Part shown: positions 12,001 to 25,600 of the stretch, one piece after another
How positions within the stretch are numbered: position 1 is the stretch's first letter
How the letters are laid out: the number at the start of each line of letters is the position of its first letter
From: Pseudisothecium myosuroides
Lineage: Eukaryota > Streptophyta > Bryopsida > Hypnales > Lembophyllaceae
DNA length: 64,000 nt
Direction of reading: 5' to 3'
Assembly: GCA_951799445.1 (NCBI GenBank)
Contig: OX637292.1
Coordinates: 10,233,296-10,297,295, forward strand
The notes under the pieces: generated by a model
The model's database searches: none
Seen by the model: the letters and a program-made list of their open reading frames with translations, nothing else
Told to the model about the DNA's origin: nothing
Translations under genes and position numbers: made by a program

Positions 12001-15000
12001 ATGCACCAATTCCTTCCAAACAAAGCTATTATGCTCCACTAAAATCAACATGAATCTTTAACACTTCACAAATATCTCTAATAGCTCACATCCTAGATTA
12101 CAAAAAATCACAATTAGCATTACATTCATTGGAAGTTAAATTCATTATTAATTGGCATTTAATAGTAATTTGCAACAAAATGATTCAAAATCAGAATTTA
12201 AAAATCAACTTCACTTTCAAGCACTACAAGTCATCAAAGTTGAAACAAGAACCAATATCATACCTTTTCAACATCAACACCAATGCGATCCAATGCATCC
12301 TTTTCAAAGTCACAAAGCATCTTCAGCATCCACTTTTGACGCCAAGCTCTTGATTCATTACCCATGTCAATATAGCATACTTTACCCAAAAACTCTCCAT
12401 AGAAGTAATCATGCAAGGCTTTTGCCAATAGTGTTTTGCCAAGCCCGGCCATTCCAAATATTCCCAACACTCTTGCTCCAACACTTGGGTCCTTCACAAA
12501 TTGTTGTGCCATGGCCTACACAACAATGGAGGCTGTCAAAACAATCCAACTTCAATTCTTCACAAGAATCAACAAAAGAATTGAATTTCCAAAGTCCTTG
12601 AATGTATGAATTAGAGTAACTCAAAGACATTACTTCCAACTTCAAGAAGATTACAAACAATAGCAACTCATGATAATCAAAAGATCTACACATAGTCTTA
12701 AATATATATCCATACCAAGAGTTTTGTATTAAGTGAAAATGACAGTAACAAATATGCTAAAAGTTCCGAACAACCATGCCATCTTCCAAAGGTCATCTAA
12801 CAAACAACGTGGACATACAAGTCCAAGAAACATTGACAAATCCACAAATTAATGCACAAACATTGTGAAAATCATGAATCATAATCAAAAATTCAAGAGA
12901 AGTTACAAGACCAAGTAGTCTCAAGTACCTCACACATTCGACCACAACCAACCATGCTTTCACAACTGCCAAAAAGCAAGTCTGGAGGAGACAACTTGAA
13001 AATGCTCTCAACAACACACTTCCTATAAGCCACCTGCTTCATTGCAACCTTTCCAAATTCCAAGCCATTTGACTTGCACAAGGCTTTCACAGCCCCACTC
13101 CATTTAGACAAGTCAATCCGGTCATCACATGCAGCATGTTCTTTCCATTTAGGCATCCAACGACCCTCATCCTTGACTTCTTCAATAGATAATTTGAAGA
13201 ACAACGGGAGTAATTTTGGCTTGCCCCTGCCATCTCTTGGACCTTGTTGAGCATTATAAAACTCAATCAACTCTATCATTGGCCACTTGGAACACAAAAA
13301 CTCTTCCGACAACACAATCACTGCAACATGACATAGTCGAGCTGCTTCGATGATAAGAGGTGCAAAGTCCTCGCCGTTGGGCAAACTATGGTGCCTTTGA
13401 TCAAAGAATGGGAAGGAATATCCCATGCCTTCAAGATCCATGCACAATTGCTCCACAAAATCTTTTTGAGCTCCTGAGTGACTAAGAAATATCTTATGTT
13501 TGGCTCCATCCAACTTAAATGATCTACAAAATAGTGCATGAGTTGGCCAATGATCAAAAAGCTTTAAGCAATCATCCAAATCCAATAAATCTAATTCTAA
13601 ACACACACCCAAGACCAACGGTTACAAAAGGTTTGAATGAAATTGAAGACCTAGTCAACATTCCATTGACCTTTCCATATTTCAACTAAGTTGAAAACAA
13701 CCAAAAACATCCATGGACCCATTCTTTTCAAAGTGCAATTAAACCGTTCATATACTCAAATGGGATTACTTGATATTCTAGATTTTGATTTCATGAGCAA
13801 CAGATGTCACAGATTCAATGGTCTAGACAGCTTTCACTTTGAAAATTCATGGTAAATACATGTCTATATTTTCTCTTGTCATATTCATGATTTTCAATTG
13901 CTAATACTACAACAATGTTTGTTCTCGAAAGAGCTGCCTCCTAATTGGCCGAATTACTTACTTTGACGGATTCCACCTTCGTATGGTTCAACAATGTGTG
14001 ACTATTTCAATATGAACAATACATCTCAACACACATCCCTTCTTCAAAATTTCATACTTTTACGCAATGATAATTGATCATACATTGAACTCCAACAACA
14101 ACTTCTTAACATAATGACACACCACAAGAACACACTACAATCTATGAGAAAAAAGATTCAGTAATGAAAATTGACAACTTCCCTGAAGGTTTGAAACAAT
14201 AGCGTACCTCATGGGCTGCACACCATGTGCGCCACCAGAAGGACCAAGCACCATGTCACTTGCTGCTCCCAAGGGCTGGCATGAGAATAAGAGGGACTCC
14301 GGTTCCTGTTCATTGATCAAAAAATAGATACCGTCATGACATTTTATTTAGTATGGTAAAAAGGTTGAAAACTGCTCTCAAAGTACAACCTAGAAGTAGC
14401 CTTTTGATGTAGTTCACTTAGAATTCAGAGATTCCATACCCAAGGGGGAAGGATTGAGAAAATCACTTTCCTGTCCACCTAGAATCAAACCAATAGAAAA
14501 CTCTAGGACTATGTTCTCATCCATAACTTAAGAACAAACATCCATCAATGACAAATCAATTACAAATCAAAGATCCAAAGAAATTCCGACTTAGTTGGAA
14601 AGAAACGTTCACAAACTTCACTTCGGATCATTCAATAAGTTCCATAATGTCCAGGTCCAAGGATGTGGAACGCACTGTAATTGCAAGCTGGAATTGACCA
14701 TCATCGTTCAGTAGCGCAGTATCAGGAACAACACCATTGCCTACATCCTTCATACGCTTCGCACCCCCGCCAGCCTCTGCAAAGTGGTTGACCACGGCGT
14801 CAGGAGACTCAATCAACAAACAACTTACTCCATGAGTGACGACAAATCAAACATCAAAACGCAAGATGAATGCTTTCCAAGACAAACTCCGAAAATTCAA
14901 CTCCAAAAACGATGTCAAGGAGTTGGACACTTCTGCTAATCATCAACTCCAGAATGGCATCAAGCTAAATATATCCAAGCATCCAGAAGACTTGGAACAC

Positions 15001-15323
15001 CCAAGTCATTCCTCATTACCGGGAAGAGCAGAGCGCAATCGCTTCCTAAGCGGACCCGGTGCCTCACTGGGTGAGATACAAGCCAGTACTCCAGACGACC
15101 CTCTTGCACCATCCCTGCGGAGAGAAGCGCAAGGATCAGAGATTCATAAATGCACTGAACGTTGATGGAGGAGAGGCATGCGGGGGTCTTGCATAAAGAG
15201 TCATGAAGAATAGAGGGGATACCTCAACTCCTTAGCGAGCACTGAGGCAGTCCGCGGTAAGCGTGGCTCAGAGAGCACGGGTGAAGAGTGAGAGACAGAA
15301 GGTTTGGAACGCGAGGCTCCCAT
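9097..15323 (-). pseudogene. TNL immune receptor copy A (TIR-NB-ARC-LRR), nonsense codon before LRRs
   Basis: Coding exons inferred from conserved splice phases: 15323-15223, 15114-15020, 14776-14676, 14305-14208, 13523-12929, 12515-12264, 10972-10307 and 10068-9097. Exon 1 starts MGASRSKPS (N-myristoylation consensus). Exon 5 is the TIR domain, with FLSHSGAQKDFVEQL and a putative catalytic Glu in KWPMIEL (about residue 216). Exon 6 holds the P-loop GMAGLGKT (about 351-358), exon 7 the Walker B RVFLVID and a GLPL-like GLYHPVAL, and exon 8 several degenerate LRRs. An in-frame TGA at 9813-9811 replaces the CGA found in copy B. It would truncate the product at about 721 residues of about 960, removing the LRRs. 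TIR domains of this type are NAD-cleaving signalling modules in plant immunity. The exon 3 donor (ACA then GTGCGT) is the least certain border. Functional as a truncated TIR-NB or a pseudogene: undecided. Confidence 0.82.
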
Positions 15324-16083
15324 GGTTTCAGCACATAGGTATCTTCACTCGACCGTGCAAATCCGGCACGCAAATTAGCGGAAACTGTCGGTGAAGAGTG
15401 ATGCTCACAGGGCCTCTGGGAAAGGTCCAAACTTGAACTCTTCGACCTTGATCAGTGGTTCCAGTAGATCAGCCTGAACCTTAAAACCGCATAACACAAA
15501 CAGCACACTAAACCACCACTTGCTGAGGGTGTCAACGCCCATCTGACGCAAGTCCTACATCAGATTCAACAAAAAAGGGTGATTCCCAAAATAGTTGCGT
15601 CTGCTACTGAACAAGAAGGTTGTCACAGCAAGTACAACAGCATTGAAGACACTTGATCCACACAGAGCACTTCCGACTGATGGCATAGACTCCACTACAA
15701 ACTTACAGACCGAATGCTAGAGCCTGATTAAAAACTCACTAAGAAGTCATCTGCACTGCATACACTCGCTTGTACGTTACAAGCGCACACGCTTGTACGT
15801 AAACTTAAGACAAGAAACAATCGACAGAATTCAGTCAAGAAAAAATGGGAAAGTCTGACCTGCAAAACCTGTCACCTCATCAAGTTTCGATGCCGCTGCG
15901 ACAACGACAAAACTAAATTGAAACAAGGCCTGCAGAATCCACCACCCAAAACCTTCGACTCAAACTGGTACCAAGTACACAATGGGTTCAGCTGAATGAT
16001 CATCAAGAAGCATCAAAATCAACAGAAAATCTCTAGTTCCTGAGAATAGTAGGGTATAGTGGTTTCGAATAAAACTAGCAAAC

Positions 16084-16237
16084 ATGGGCAATTTCGTTAA
16101 AATGGCGATATTTTTTTAAAATGGCATGAAAACAGTTTCAAACGGCCGTCCTGAAATCTATAGCAGTCCTAGATGGTGAAAATGGCACACCGTCAAAGTG
16201 GCACTTGAAATACCACCATTTTAACGAAATTGCCCAT
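16084..16237. mobile_element. Small palindromic element in the leader of copy A, with AAAC duplication
   Basis: Ends ATGGGCAATTTCGTTAAAAT and its inverse, 154 bp, flanked by AAAC on both sides (16080-16083 and 16238-16241). Copy B has one AAAC (GCAAACACACC near 35327) with no insert, which is the empty site. A second member lies at about 50336-50469. Confidence 0.75.
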
Positions 16238-17195
16238 AAACACACCTAAGAGCAAAATTGAGACCAACGATATGCATACCAATCTCTCCCTGTCATATCT
16301 TCTCCTCTCAAGACACGACTCAATGTAGGTGGCAGACATGAAACTATTCAATCCGCTCCTTCTCAACAAAATCCGAAACATTTTGGTAACATCTGATATT
16401 TACTCATGACGCATGTAAGAAAGGTACATACATACATCATTCACCAACAAAATAGGCCTGGTTTGGCTTAGGCAAGAATTAAATTTAAAAGACATAGCAG
16501 ACAAACCGCCTAGACAACCTAGCACCCTGCTCTTCTTTTGGTACTTCATACTAAAATTGATGTTCCTGTCCAAGTGCAGCTATGCTGGATAAGGAAATCC
16601 GCTTAGTGAATCCAATCATACAATGTCAATCGTTGTGAACTATGGACTTCTCAAATCTGGAATACCAGAATGAAAACATCAGTTTCTAACAAAATACAAA
16701 GAGAGCGAGAGCTGATCTACTAGACCCAAGCACCATAGACAGACGAGAAAAGGCAAACTCCACCTACAATTAAACATTGCCCCTTCTCCTTCTAACAACG
16801 AAGTTCTACCAAAGACATATTCCACAAGCTGCACTATGGATCCCTATGCAACCGTCTCTCGCCATGGAGTTCTTTATTTGCACTCTCGCCATCATGCTAC
16901 CCTAAGAAGGCCACACCAATACCGACGCAGTTTCTAACCGCTTGATGGTTACGCGAATTACTGTTTCACAACCCTCATACGCTACAAGAAACATGATCTG
17001 ATCCAACTCCTAAAGAACGGAAATCGAAGGGAAGAAACAATCGCAACGCGCAGAAGCAAGAAGCTCCAAAACTCGGCGGCAGCAAGAAAATTCAAAACAC
17101 AATTAATCATCCCAGGCGCTGCACTACGAACGCTATTCCACATTTCTCGAGCCATTTGCTCTTGTGTCAGGAGGACCAAGCTCAAGATTTCATAC

Positions 17196-17420
17196 CTTGA
17201 AATGGCTTCCTCCAATTAGGGTGAAATCAGTCAGCGGTGTGGAATGTGCACACAAGCTGCCTCCGACGCCACCGACAGTCCGTGATGTTGGAGAAACTCT
17301 CTGATCTAGCCACACTCATCTAAGTTGGGCACCCGCACTTAAGATTACAGGCGGCCTTCTTCACCAAACCCTCTCACACCCAAGTCAGAGAAAAGCTTCG
17401 ACGCGGAAACCAGCCTACTG
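17196..17420 (-). promoter_or_regulatory. Probable untranslated leader exon of TNL copy A
   Basis: The minus strand has CATTTCAAG followed by a GTATG donor at 17196/17195. The same junction is kept in copy B (GTACG) and copy C (CATTTCAAG|GTAAG at 59358/59359). A matching acceptor (TTTTGCAG|GTCAGAC) lies near 15860, 34715 and 60556. Nothing upstream gives a shared reading frame, so this is inferred to be 5' untranslated sequence with an intron. The 5' end is not defined. Sequence here is markedly less AT-rich than the surroundings. Confidence 0.4.
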
Positions 17421-17641
17421 CAAAACACTCACTGCAGCGAATATCGGAACTTCGGGAGAAGTGCAAGTGCGACACGCAACCCTCATGAGTTGGCAGTTTC
17501 TCATTGTCTGCAATTTTAGTAACTAACCATTAGTCCGCAACCTCACTGATTTGTCCTAGAAATTAGGAGGACGTTAGCGTCACCGACCTAGAAAATTAGT
17601 AGTGCCATAAAAAATTATTTGCTCTGTCTCTAGGACGTTAA

Positions 17642-20276
17642 CCCTGTAGCACTGCTGTGGACGCTCAAAGCATCTGGTGGATGACTTCACTTGGCACTGT
17701 AGGATGAAAAAAATGTTTTTTCATCCAATTTTTTTATTTGTAGGGTACCTGAGTACATTTTCAGTGAATAGTTTTGCAAAGTCTCTCATTCTGGTCTTAT
17801 TGACTTTTTTAAAGAAGAAGATGTTCAATCCACAGATCACCCTTGTAGTATATTTTTGACTATTTCTTGTTATTTACTCTTGATGTGAATTTCAACCATA
17901 AAAATGATATTTTTTAAATTTGAGCCTAACTAATGAAATGAAGCTTATCAAGTGCAGTTTTAGCTCCAATTGAAAATTTTGAAAAATTCATACATTTCAA
18001 TATGTTATAGCAATATGAACTTTAGGCCTATAACCGTGGTTTGTTGATTTCCTAATTTTAAAGTGACACAATAGCTTTGGTTTATACCATAATGTTCATC
18101 ACTATAATATACATCTACGGTGAAAATTTCATATTTTTTGCATATATCTTGTATTTGATACGAATTTTCTTTATTTTTTTCTTAAAAATTTCACCATACT
18201 TTTAAATTTCCCCCCCAAAATTGAATTTTTTTAAACTTGTAAATAGACATATGACTTCATATCAAAAACATATTTTATTTTTATTAGATTGTATTGGCAA
18301 TTGAAAAAGAATTCCAATGCACTTTAGTACGCATTATTTTAATAGTAGAATTGATTTGAGATATAGCTACATTGAGTCATCATTTTTGTGAAGACAAATT
18401 GGTCATTTTTATGAGTGATACACAGTTCTAAACATAAGATACATCTTTAATCCTCAAAGGTCTACCATGGAAAAACATGCATACAATACCATATTTTACT
18501 TCTTAAATGAGAATCATTTCTAAAATATGGCAAGACATACTAGCTGCTATTTTGACAATTCAACAAATAGCATCTTTCAATTGGATGTCATTTTAACATC
18601 TAAACCTTCTCATGCTCTAATACAACACCATACATTTAGAATAGATTACATGACCATTTTGTAGCTTTTGGGACACGTAGGAGGTGCAATAATGATCCAA
18701 ATTGGAAGTGCTATGTGTCGTTGGATTCAATTCAGCATGAACATAAACTTTTGTCAATATTGTATACTTCTATTCATGCAACTTCTATGTTAAATACACA
18801 ACCATATTATGTCCAAAATTGGGCTTTCAAAGGCTTAAAACTCATTTGTCCATAAACAAAATTTGAGCTTCTCAGAAGTCTAACTCAAAACGCCCTTTAT
18901 CATCTCAACCAGGATACCTACTCCACCCATATGTCGTGCTCCAACCACAATGCATATAATCGTTTTACCTTGGAACGATGAGCGGATCACCACGTTATTT
19001 TCAGATTGACATACCCTAGACAAGCAGTGAAGCATCAGAAAGTCATGCAAATGGATTCAAGTAGGGCAGTTGGCAGTTGGCATCCTTTTGGATCAGGAAA
19101 TCGCACGCTGTCTTCCAGGAGCACGTTGAATTGAAACCAGAAATGGCAAATGCTTTCAGAAGTATCGGAATGAGTGGGCAGTTTCTGAGAAAAAATGTGG
19201 CATTCATATTGAGCACCTTTCTGTACCCTGTGCATCACATGAGTTTAGATTGTCTATGTTTGCAATGCATAAAAACAGATTGAAGGCTAAATGACCTTCA
19301 AATTTGCCACAGCCATGGAAGGAGTCTCGTAGAGTTTCATCCCACTGTTTTGAGGTATGCGCGTAGCTTGGATTGGGAGCTAGACTAGGCTGTAAAATCA
19401 TCTGTCATTGCATTTGGAAATAAGGTTCATGGACAAGCGTGGGGAAATAAGTGGGAAGCTTGATGGGAGACTGCCAAAATCAGTGCTCTATAGCTTCAAG
19501 CTGCAAATTGTGCACATGGGCAGCGCGGCATGCATCTAGCCCGAGCTGAAATGTCACTGCTCATTTGGCAAACAGTGCACATGAAATAGGACTACCTTGT
19601 TCTGCCCAATTTGTTGTGCTCTCACCGGCTTGCAACTGCCATTCATTTCTTGTGGATTTGGTCACTAACATGGCTCCCTGCCCTCTCTGCTCATCCTCCC
19701 CTGCAATACGATTCTACATACCGTACGCATAGGTCAGTTTTGGCACATTGATGTTGAAATAGTTTACTTTTTGCAGTTCGGACAGTTTGGCAACTTGATT
19801 TGGATTTCTTGACTTTCGACACTTTGCTTTTTCTATTTTTTAGACACTCCTGATTTTGGATTGATTCTATTCATGCTAAAATGTGTTCCCTTTTCTAAAT
19901 TTTCTCAAGAATAATTTTTGGATATTCAGAATTAGCAACAATGAAATTTTTTCAGATTTTGAGAAACAGTTGTACAAATTTCTTAAAATTTCAGAAACAA
20001 TCCAAACTTTCCCTACTTATTTCCAAAACTAACCTACACTTACGGTACATGGCATCTATGGTGGATTGGTGGTGAGCTTTGTAGGATACCGTTGCTTGTT
20101 CACAAGTGAAGAAATGAAAACTGTCTACATAGGCCATTGACAGGGCATGTCGTTCATTCCTCTTACAGTCTATTCTCCATTATTGCAATCATGTTTTTGA
20201 ACTTTGTGGTAACTTATCGTGTAACAACTTCTACAACTGAAAACTCACTTCTGCACTAAGCCCTTGTTATTTAAAA
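17642..20276. other. Unique spacer between duplications A and B
   Basis: Not part of the duplication. Begins immediately after TTAA with CCCTGTAGCACTGCTGTGGA, resembling the element end at about 7622, so its left part may be a piggyBac-like insertion whose right end I could not find. About 19000-19750 is less AT-rich but shows only short unrelated frames (at most 68 residues). No gene recognised. Confidence 0.5.
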
Positions 20277-20317
20277 AACACAGACCATGCATGTCAAACT
20301 AATGGAACTGTGTTGTG

Positions 20318-20868
20318 GATATAGTGGGAGGCATGGTCCCACAGGCGTTTCAGCCGGTTGAGCTTATAGTTGTGCAACGAGCCTCTTGTGGAGGTAAAGC
20401 CAGGGGTCAATGTAAAAAAACCTACCCCCTATTTTGTGCCGTCTTTAGGGTATGTTCAAAACCTCTTCGAGCTAATTTGGGGCCTCTGATTGCAAATATG
20501 AACTCAGAATTTGCAAATTTTATCATGCCTTGCAAATAAAAATTTCTTGTGTTTTCCCCAAGGGTAAAATGAGGGAGGGGGACAAAACGGCCTCCGCAGG
20601 AAGCTCGTTGCACGACTATTAGCTCGACCGTTTCAACTTGGGATGGAATCTGCCTCGAGGCCGAGGGCAAGAGCCTGAGGTCAAGGGCCAGATGCCGTCC
20701 TAGGCTGAAATGCTTGAGGGACCATACCTTCTGTTGCATTAAGCAGTCGGGCAGCCCTGCCTGCTCGATTATCTACCCAGATTACAACGTCAGGCACTGT
20801 TCCGGATGCTTTATGCTCCATAATGGGGTTCGTTTTTGTATAGAATAGGGCTGCAGAGTGCTTAACGG
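20318..20868. mobile_element. Nested foldback insertion at the left of copy B
   Basis: Interrupts sequence continuous in copy A (positions about 45-60). Two nested inverted pairs are visible: GGCATGGTCCC...TTTCAGCC (about 20331-20355) against its inverse at about 20702-20728, and GAGCTTATAGTTGTGCAACG (from about 20359) against its inverse near 20608-20627. About 140 bp on the right has no left partner. G+C is higher than the surroundings. No clear target duplication. Confidence 0.55.
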
Positions 20869-21682
20869 TAACGAAGTTTACTTGATCCATCTACCATGCA
20901 TTTGCCATAATTCATGTCAGCCCACAATTACGATTTTTTGTGGGGTCCAAAAAAATTATAATTTTCTGGATCCCATTGAGATAAAAGAGAACTTCAAGAA
21001 GCCGCCATGTACAGTACACTCAAATATGAACAAAATTTTGAATTGTAAATTGAGTTGGAATCACACTAAAGTCTATTTCATCATCATTACAAATATGCAT
21101 ATGTAATTAAAAATCATACAAAGAGTTTGATGTTTTGTATACACTATCTACCATCTAGTGTTGCCACCATTATTGAAAATTACAACTTGTATTTGATGGT
21201 ACATATTAGAAATGAGCCTTCACAATTGCTCAAGAGACATTTGATCCCATACCACTTGAATTGCTTGTATGACTTCTTGCTTGTTCTTCACCCCATTGCA
21301 AAAAATCTTTGACTATCTTCCCAAGGTTCTCTATGAAATGGTAGATAGTGTATAAAAGAAATCCAAATTGTTGTATGATTTTCAATTATTCATTTTTCAC
21401 TTGTTATGAAGTTGAATTGCACTTCATTGCAATTCCAACCCAATTTGCGGTTTCAAAATTGGTTCATTTTTTAGCATGCTAGAGCTTCTTGAAATTGTTG
21501 AACTTTCTAGTGAAAACTGATTCATTTGAAGAATTTATAAGTTTATTGGATCCCTTTATACATCTATGAAGCTTCTAGTTCAGGGCGCCATTGAGCTCTG
21601 GTCAAGGCATAATAGGTGGCTCAGCACACATGCTATAAAAAAGGTGAGAGCTCTCGTTCATGGATTTAAAGAATATAAGGAT
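20869..21682. other. Non-coding left flank of copy B
   Basis: Alignable with about 55-832 of copy A with scattered substitutions. Neither strand has a frame conserved between the copies, so I regard it as non-coding. Confidence 0.55.
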
Positions 21683-21686
21683 TTAA

Positions 21687-22622
21687 CCCCTAAAGGTCCA
21701 AACACTGTTTTTTGATAACATAGCGATTTTGGGCAGCTCACTACGAGTGGAGTTTTTATTTTTTTTCTTTGAAATTTTCACACAAGATGTGCCCAAGGAG
21801 TATCTTTAAGGCCCAAAATTTTTCATAACTTTTGACTACATGGTTAAAAAGTTATTGTATGATATGTAATTTTTGGTGCGCGGCGGGCAGCTCGGGCAGC
21901 TCAAGAAAATTCTTTAAAAATCATTTTTTTTTTAAATAAAAATTTGAAATTGGTTCTTTAGATTTATATGTACGTGGAATGCTTTAAATCATTCCATTTG
22001 GATTAATGAGTCAAAAGTTATGAGGATTCTTAGTTTGAAGGTAGTTATGGAATCTCTACTCTAAAATAAACTTTGAAGTCCTTTATTTCACTCAATTTCC
22101 AATATTTTTGAAAAAAAATAAAAACATTGGATGTAGATTATTTATTACAACATTACAACCGTTGGGATTGGCATTTTTCAATTCCACAAATAAATTTTTA
22201 ACAATTTAGTGTTTTGAATCATTCTCTACTTCTTTCTACTTACTATTTTTTTCCTATATGTTGTGCAATTCCAAATGATCTGAAAATTTTCAAGCATGTA
22301 GCCAACTTGCCTAGAAGAATGAATCCAAAGAGTAACCACCATTTTGGGCATTTTTTCATACAAATGTGACCTTGTGAAGTGCAACTGCCCGGATTTTCGC
22401 AGGGACAAAAAAAGGGTTTTTGTCAATTCAAACGCTAATATCTTCCAATCCACATGGTGGAAAATTCTGAAATTTTTTCCACATCTTCTCAAACCAGTTT
22501 TCTATAAGATCTTACGGTTACATGTGTCCAAAAATGTTTTTTTTAATAAAATTTGGTACTTGTATTAGAAATGGCAGTTTTGGAGCGGTTTTGGTGAAAA
22601 CATAGTCTCAGACCTTTAGGAA
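21687..22622. mobile_element. piggyBac-like miniature element, copy B1
   Basis: Starts TTAA then CCCCTAAAGGTCC and ends CCTTTAGGAA then TTAA (21683-21686 and 22623-22626). Related to but clearly diverged from copies A1 and A2. The copy A ortholog of this site (GATTTAAGTTGTGA) is empty, so this is an independent insertion. Confidence 0.75.
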
Positions 22623-22626
22623 TTAA

Positions 22627-25600
22627 GTTGTGAGATAGAAGATATATCTCCTCGAAGTGGACAATGGTCCAAACCCAAGGTGTAGGACATGAAGGTTTCG
22701 AAAAGAATTCCTCATCAAAATAGTGCTTGTCACATATTGTTGAAAAGCTAAAGATACGAGGTTTTTATATTGCTGAGTCTTACAAAGAGTTGATGAGCTA
22801 GAATTTATGGGCCAACAAAGGGGACAAAGTATTGAAGAACTACACTTCTTAAAGGACTAGCAAAACTCTGGAGGGCGACAATTTCATCAATATTTGTTGT
22901 ATTTTAGGATATGAATAGTTTAACTTATAATGTGGAAAGAATAGATCACTTTGTATTTTGAATCCAAACAAAGTTATCTTGATGGGAAGATCAAGAGTCC
23001 TTTAGACTTTGATTTTGAGATTAAAGAACAAATGTAATACCTTGTCAATGGGGGAAGGTTGTCTTGGATGTCCCAGCGATCTATAGGAACTAGGAAGGGG
23101 GATATGTTCAATCCCATAGAAAGTACTATGAGGAGGAGGAGTCCAACTCCTTACTCCCAAATGGTGCAATGGTATGCCAAAGTAACCACAAGGTGGTGAG
23201 GTTCGTAATGAAGCCTCACCGCCACTTTCATGATGTTGTAGTGTGCTCTTAGGGCGACTCTTTGATATTAGTTGGATGGTGTCCCACACCACACTAAAAT
23301 ATGACATTGAGTTCTAATTAGTGAGTCCCAAAGTGAGGTTCCTTGCAATTGAATACTATTCAAGGGCAATTAGCGCTGGTAGTGAATTGGGCCACCACTT
23401 TATGTTTGAACATCAATGAAAGTTCTGCCCCATGTCATCAAATGACATCCCCGATATTTTGTGGGAGTTGGATGATGAGAACCATTGGAGAATGGAGATC
23501 TATGACTCATATTAGAACTTAATGTTGCCCGTATGTCACATGTGCATTGTTAAAAGATTGTGACCCTTGGTATCATTAGAAATGAAGTGCCAAAGAGGCA
23601 CATTGGAGAGCTTGAGGAAATAAGTGTTACTAAAAGGCTCGACACTAGTTAAGTTATACTAGTAAAATAGTCAATTTCCACAGCAATTTATATGTCAAGT
23701 TTTTTCTTTTAAACTTCCAATGTCATCAATGTTTTCAAAAAAATGTAAAGCAAAAAAGGATAGGAAAATACTACATTATGCACTCTCAAATTAGCCATAA
23801 AGGCAAAAAATTTAAAACAATCTTGAATGATCAATGCTCTCATTGTTTGATTGGGATAAATAAACTTGCCTATGTGCCATGCCAAGGGTTGCTATTATGT
23901 GAGCATAGGAGTGTGAGCCCATGAGCCTAGAATACTACACATCTATATCATAGGTGTATAAATTATAGAAACCATCTATGATCATAGGATATATGAACAT
24001 TACAAATACCCATATTTTAGGTGTTTATGATACATATATCTTCTATAGTGTGTGGTATCTGTATTATAGGTACCTATATTGTAGGCTCAATGCTCACAAG
24101 CTCGCATTCTTGGGCTCACATACTAGTACCGTTGGTGCCATGCCCATGCTTTGTACAAGGACAACAATGACTTGCCCTAACATCTCCTAATTTGGTACAC
24201 ATTTGATTTAGATTTGGTCATACTTGAGCAAATGTGAACAAAAATGATTACAAGCATGCAAAAACATATTCAATTGATAATAATACAATAAAGATTATAA
24301 AGACTTGAAGTAGAGATAATAAGAAATTGAATTTGTATTTTCTCACATGTCACCAAATACTTGAATACACACCAGTAGAAGAACAATGTCTACAGTGATT
24401 ACAAAAATGTCCACAATGACTAAATTTTTTTTTTCAATGATTCACTTACAGTCATTCAAGACACGTATTTTCTACTAGTAATAATCCTTGAAAACCTTAC
24501 AATAGTTGCACATCAATCTATAAAATTTTCCAAAAAAATCTTTATTAGCACACTTTATATGCCCCACATTTTTCACGCTAAATCCCAAATCCAATAAAAT
24601 GTACAATTATTACCAAATTGACGTTGTACTACTTTACAAGGTTAGATTTTGATTTAGACTTTAGCAAATTATATGTATACAATTTGCTGCTACACTTGCA
24701 TTAAATTTTTTTGTAATAGATTTGTAATTTAGAAACTTCCATAAAAATATTGATATTCTAATTTTGCAACATGTGGAATAATTTTCCTTTGGCATAAGCT
24801 AGAAAATTAATTTAAAAGTATGAGTTTATTATGAACACCAATATAGTCTTCTTATCATAGTAATTCTTCTCTATTAGAATCATACATAGGAAGTTATTCT
24901 CCAAAGGGAATAATAAATTATATATTTTTGTTTAAAGATTCTCTATTGTTGTCTTTATTCTAAGTGTGCAAAGAATCTATGTTTACAACATCTATGTATG
25001 ATCTATTGTTCTTGCAAAAGTCTGTTGTTGATGCAATTGCTAATCAAAGTAAATATAAATTGCTAGCATGTATGAAATTCAAGAACAAGATAATGCCGGT
25101 ATATTTCTTTATTTTCTCTTTTATGTGTTTGTATACTGTACCCAAGTTGAAGCTACGGTTGAAGTATTTCAAAAAATGAATAATTGGCAAAGAAATGTCA
25201 AAGTTACTGGTCAAATATGGTAATAGTTGTATTGTCAACGTTTTTTTTTAAAAGTTATTATTACTAATTACTAATTGCAAAATTATTAATTTGCCCCCAA
25301 AGAGATTTTTTCTTCTTAATTCTTTGTTAACTATCAATAAAGCTTCCAAATCCAAAACGAATTGAAAATGCTCTTTCTCAAGATAAGACTAGATATTTTA
25401 ATTCCTTGTGTTTTGATAAATTCAACTATCAAATCTTTCAATAAAACTTCTTGAAGTATGTTTTCTGTAAATAAAGGCCTGAAAATTCCTATTGGTTGTG
25501 AGAATTTTTTTCCTAAACCTAAGAATTGAGTATTTTTGGCCCTTCCCAAAGGTGTAGTATTATCCCCAAACTATCTAGAAAATGATGTGTGTGTCGCACA

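Larger units (their letters stand above)
15324..17637 (-). other. 5' flank, leader intron and promoter region of TNL copy A
   Basis: Conserved with copies B and C and richer in G+C than the rest of the window. Contains the leader splice junctions described separately and one small palindromic insertion (16084-16237). No other conserved reading frame joins across the three copies, so I infer untranslated and promoter sequence. Confidence 0.5.
1..17641. repeat. Segmental duplication copy A (TNL locus, direct repeat of copy B)
   Basis: This stretch matches 20277-36727 in the same orientation. The match runs through the 3' flank, all TNL exons and introns, the leader and the far 5' flank. Coding exons are near-identical and keep the same lengths, while flanks differ by many insertions. 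The left boundary lies outside the window, since similarity is already present at about position 8. The right boundary of similarity falls exactly at a TTAA (17638-17641, matching 36724-36727). Differences include piggyBac-like, Stowaway-like and foldback elements private to one copy. Confidence 0.9.

Noticed and set aside
14836..15165. Plus-strand frame of 109 codons (with similar ones at 33622-34092 and 61222-61623)
   Set aside because: These are antisense to TNL exons 1-3; the splice signals and conserved phases are on the opposite strand.
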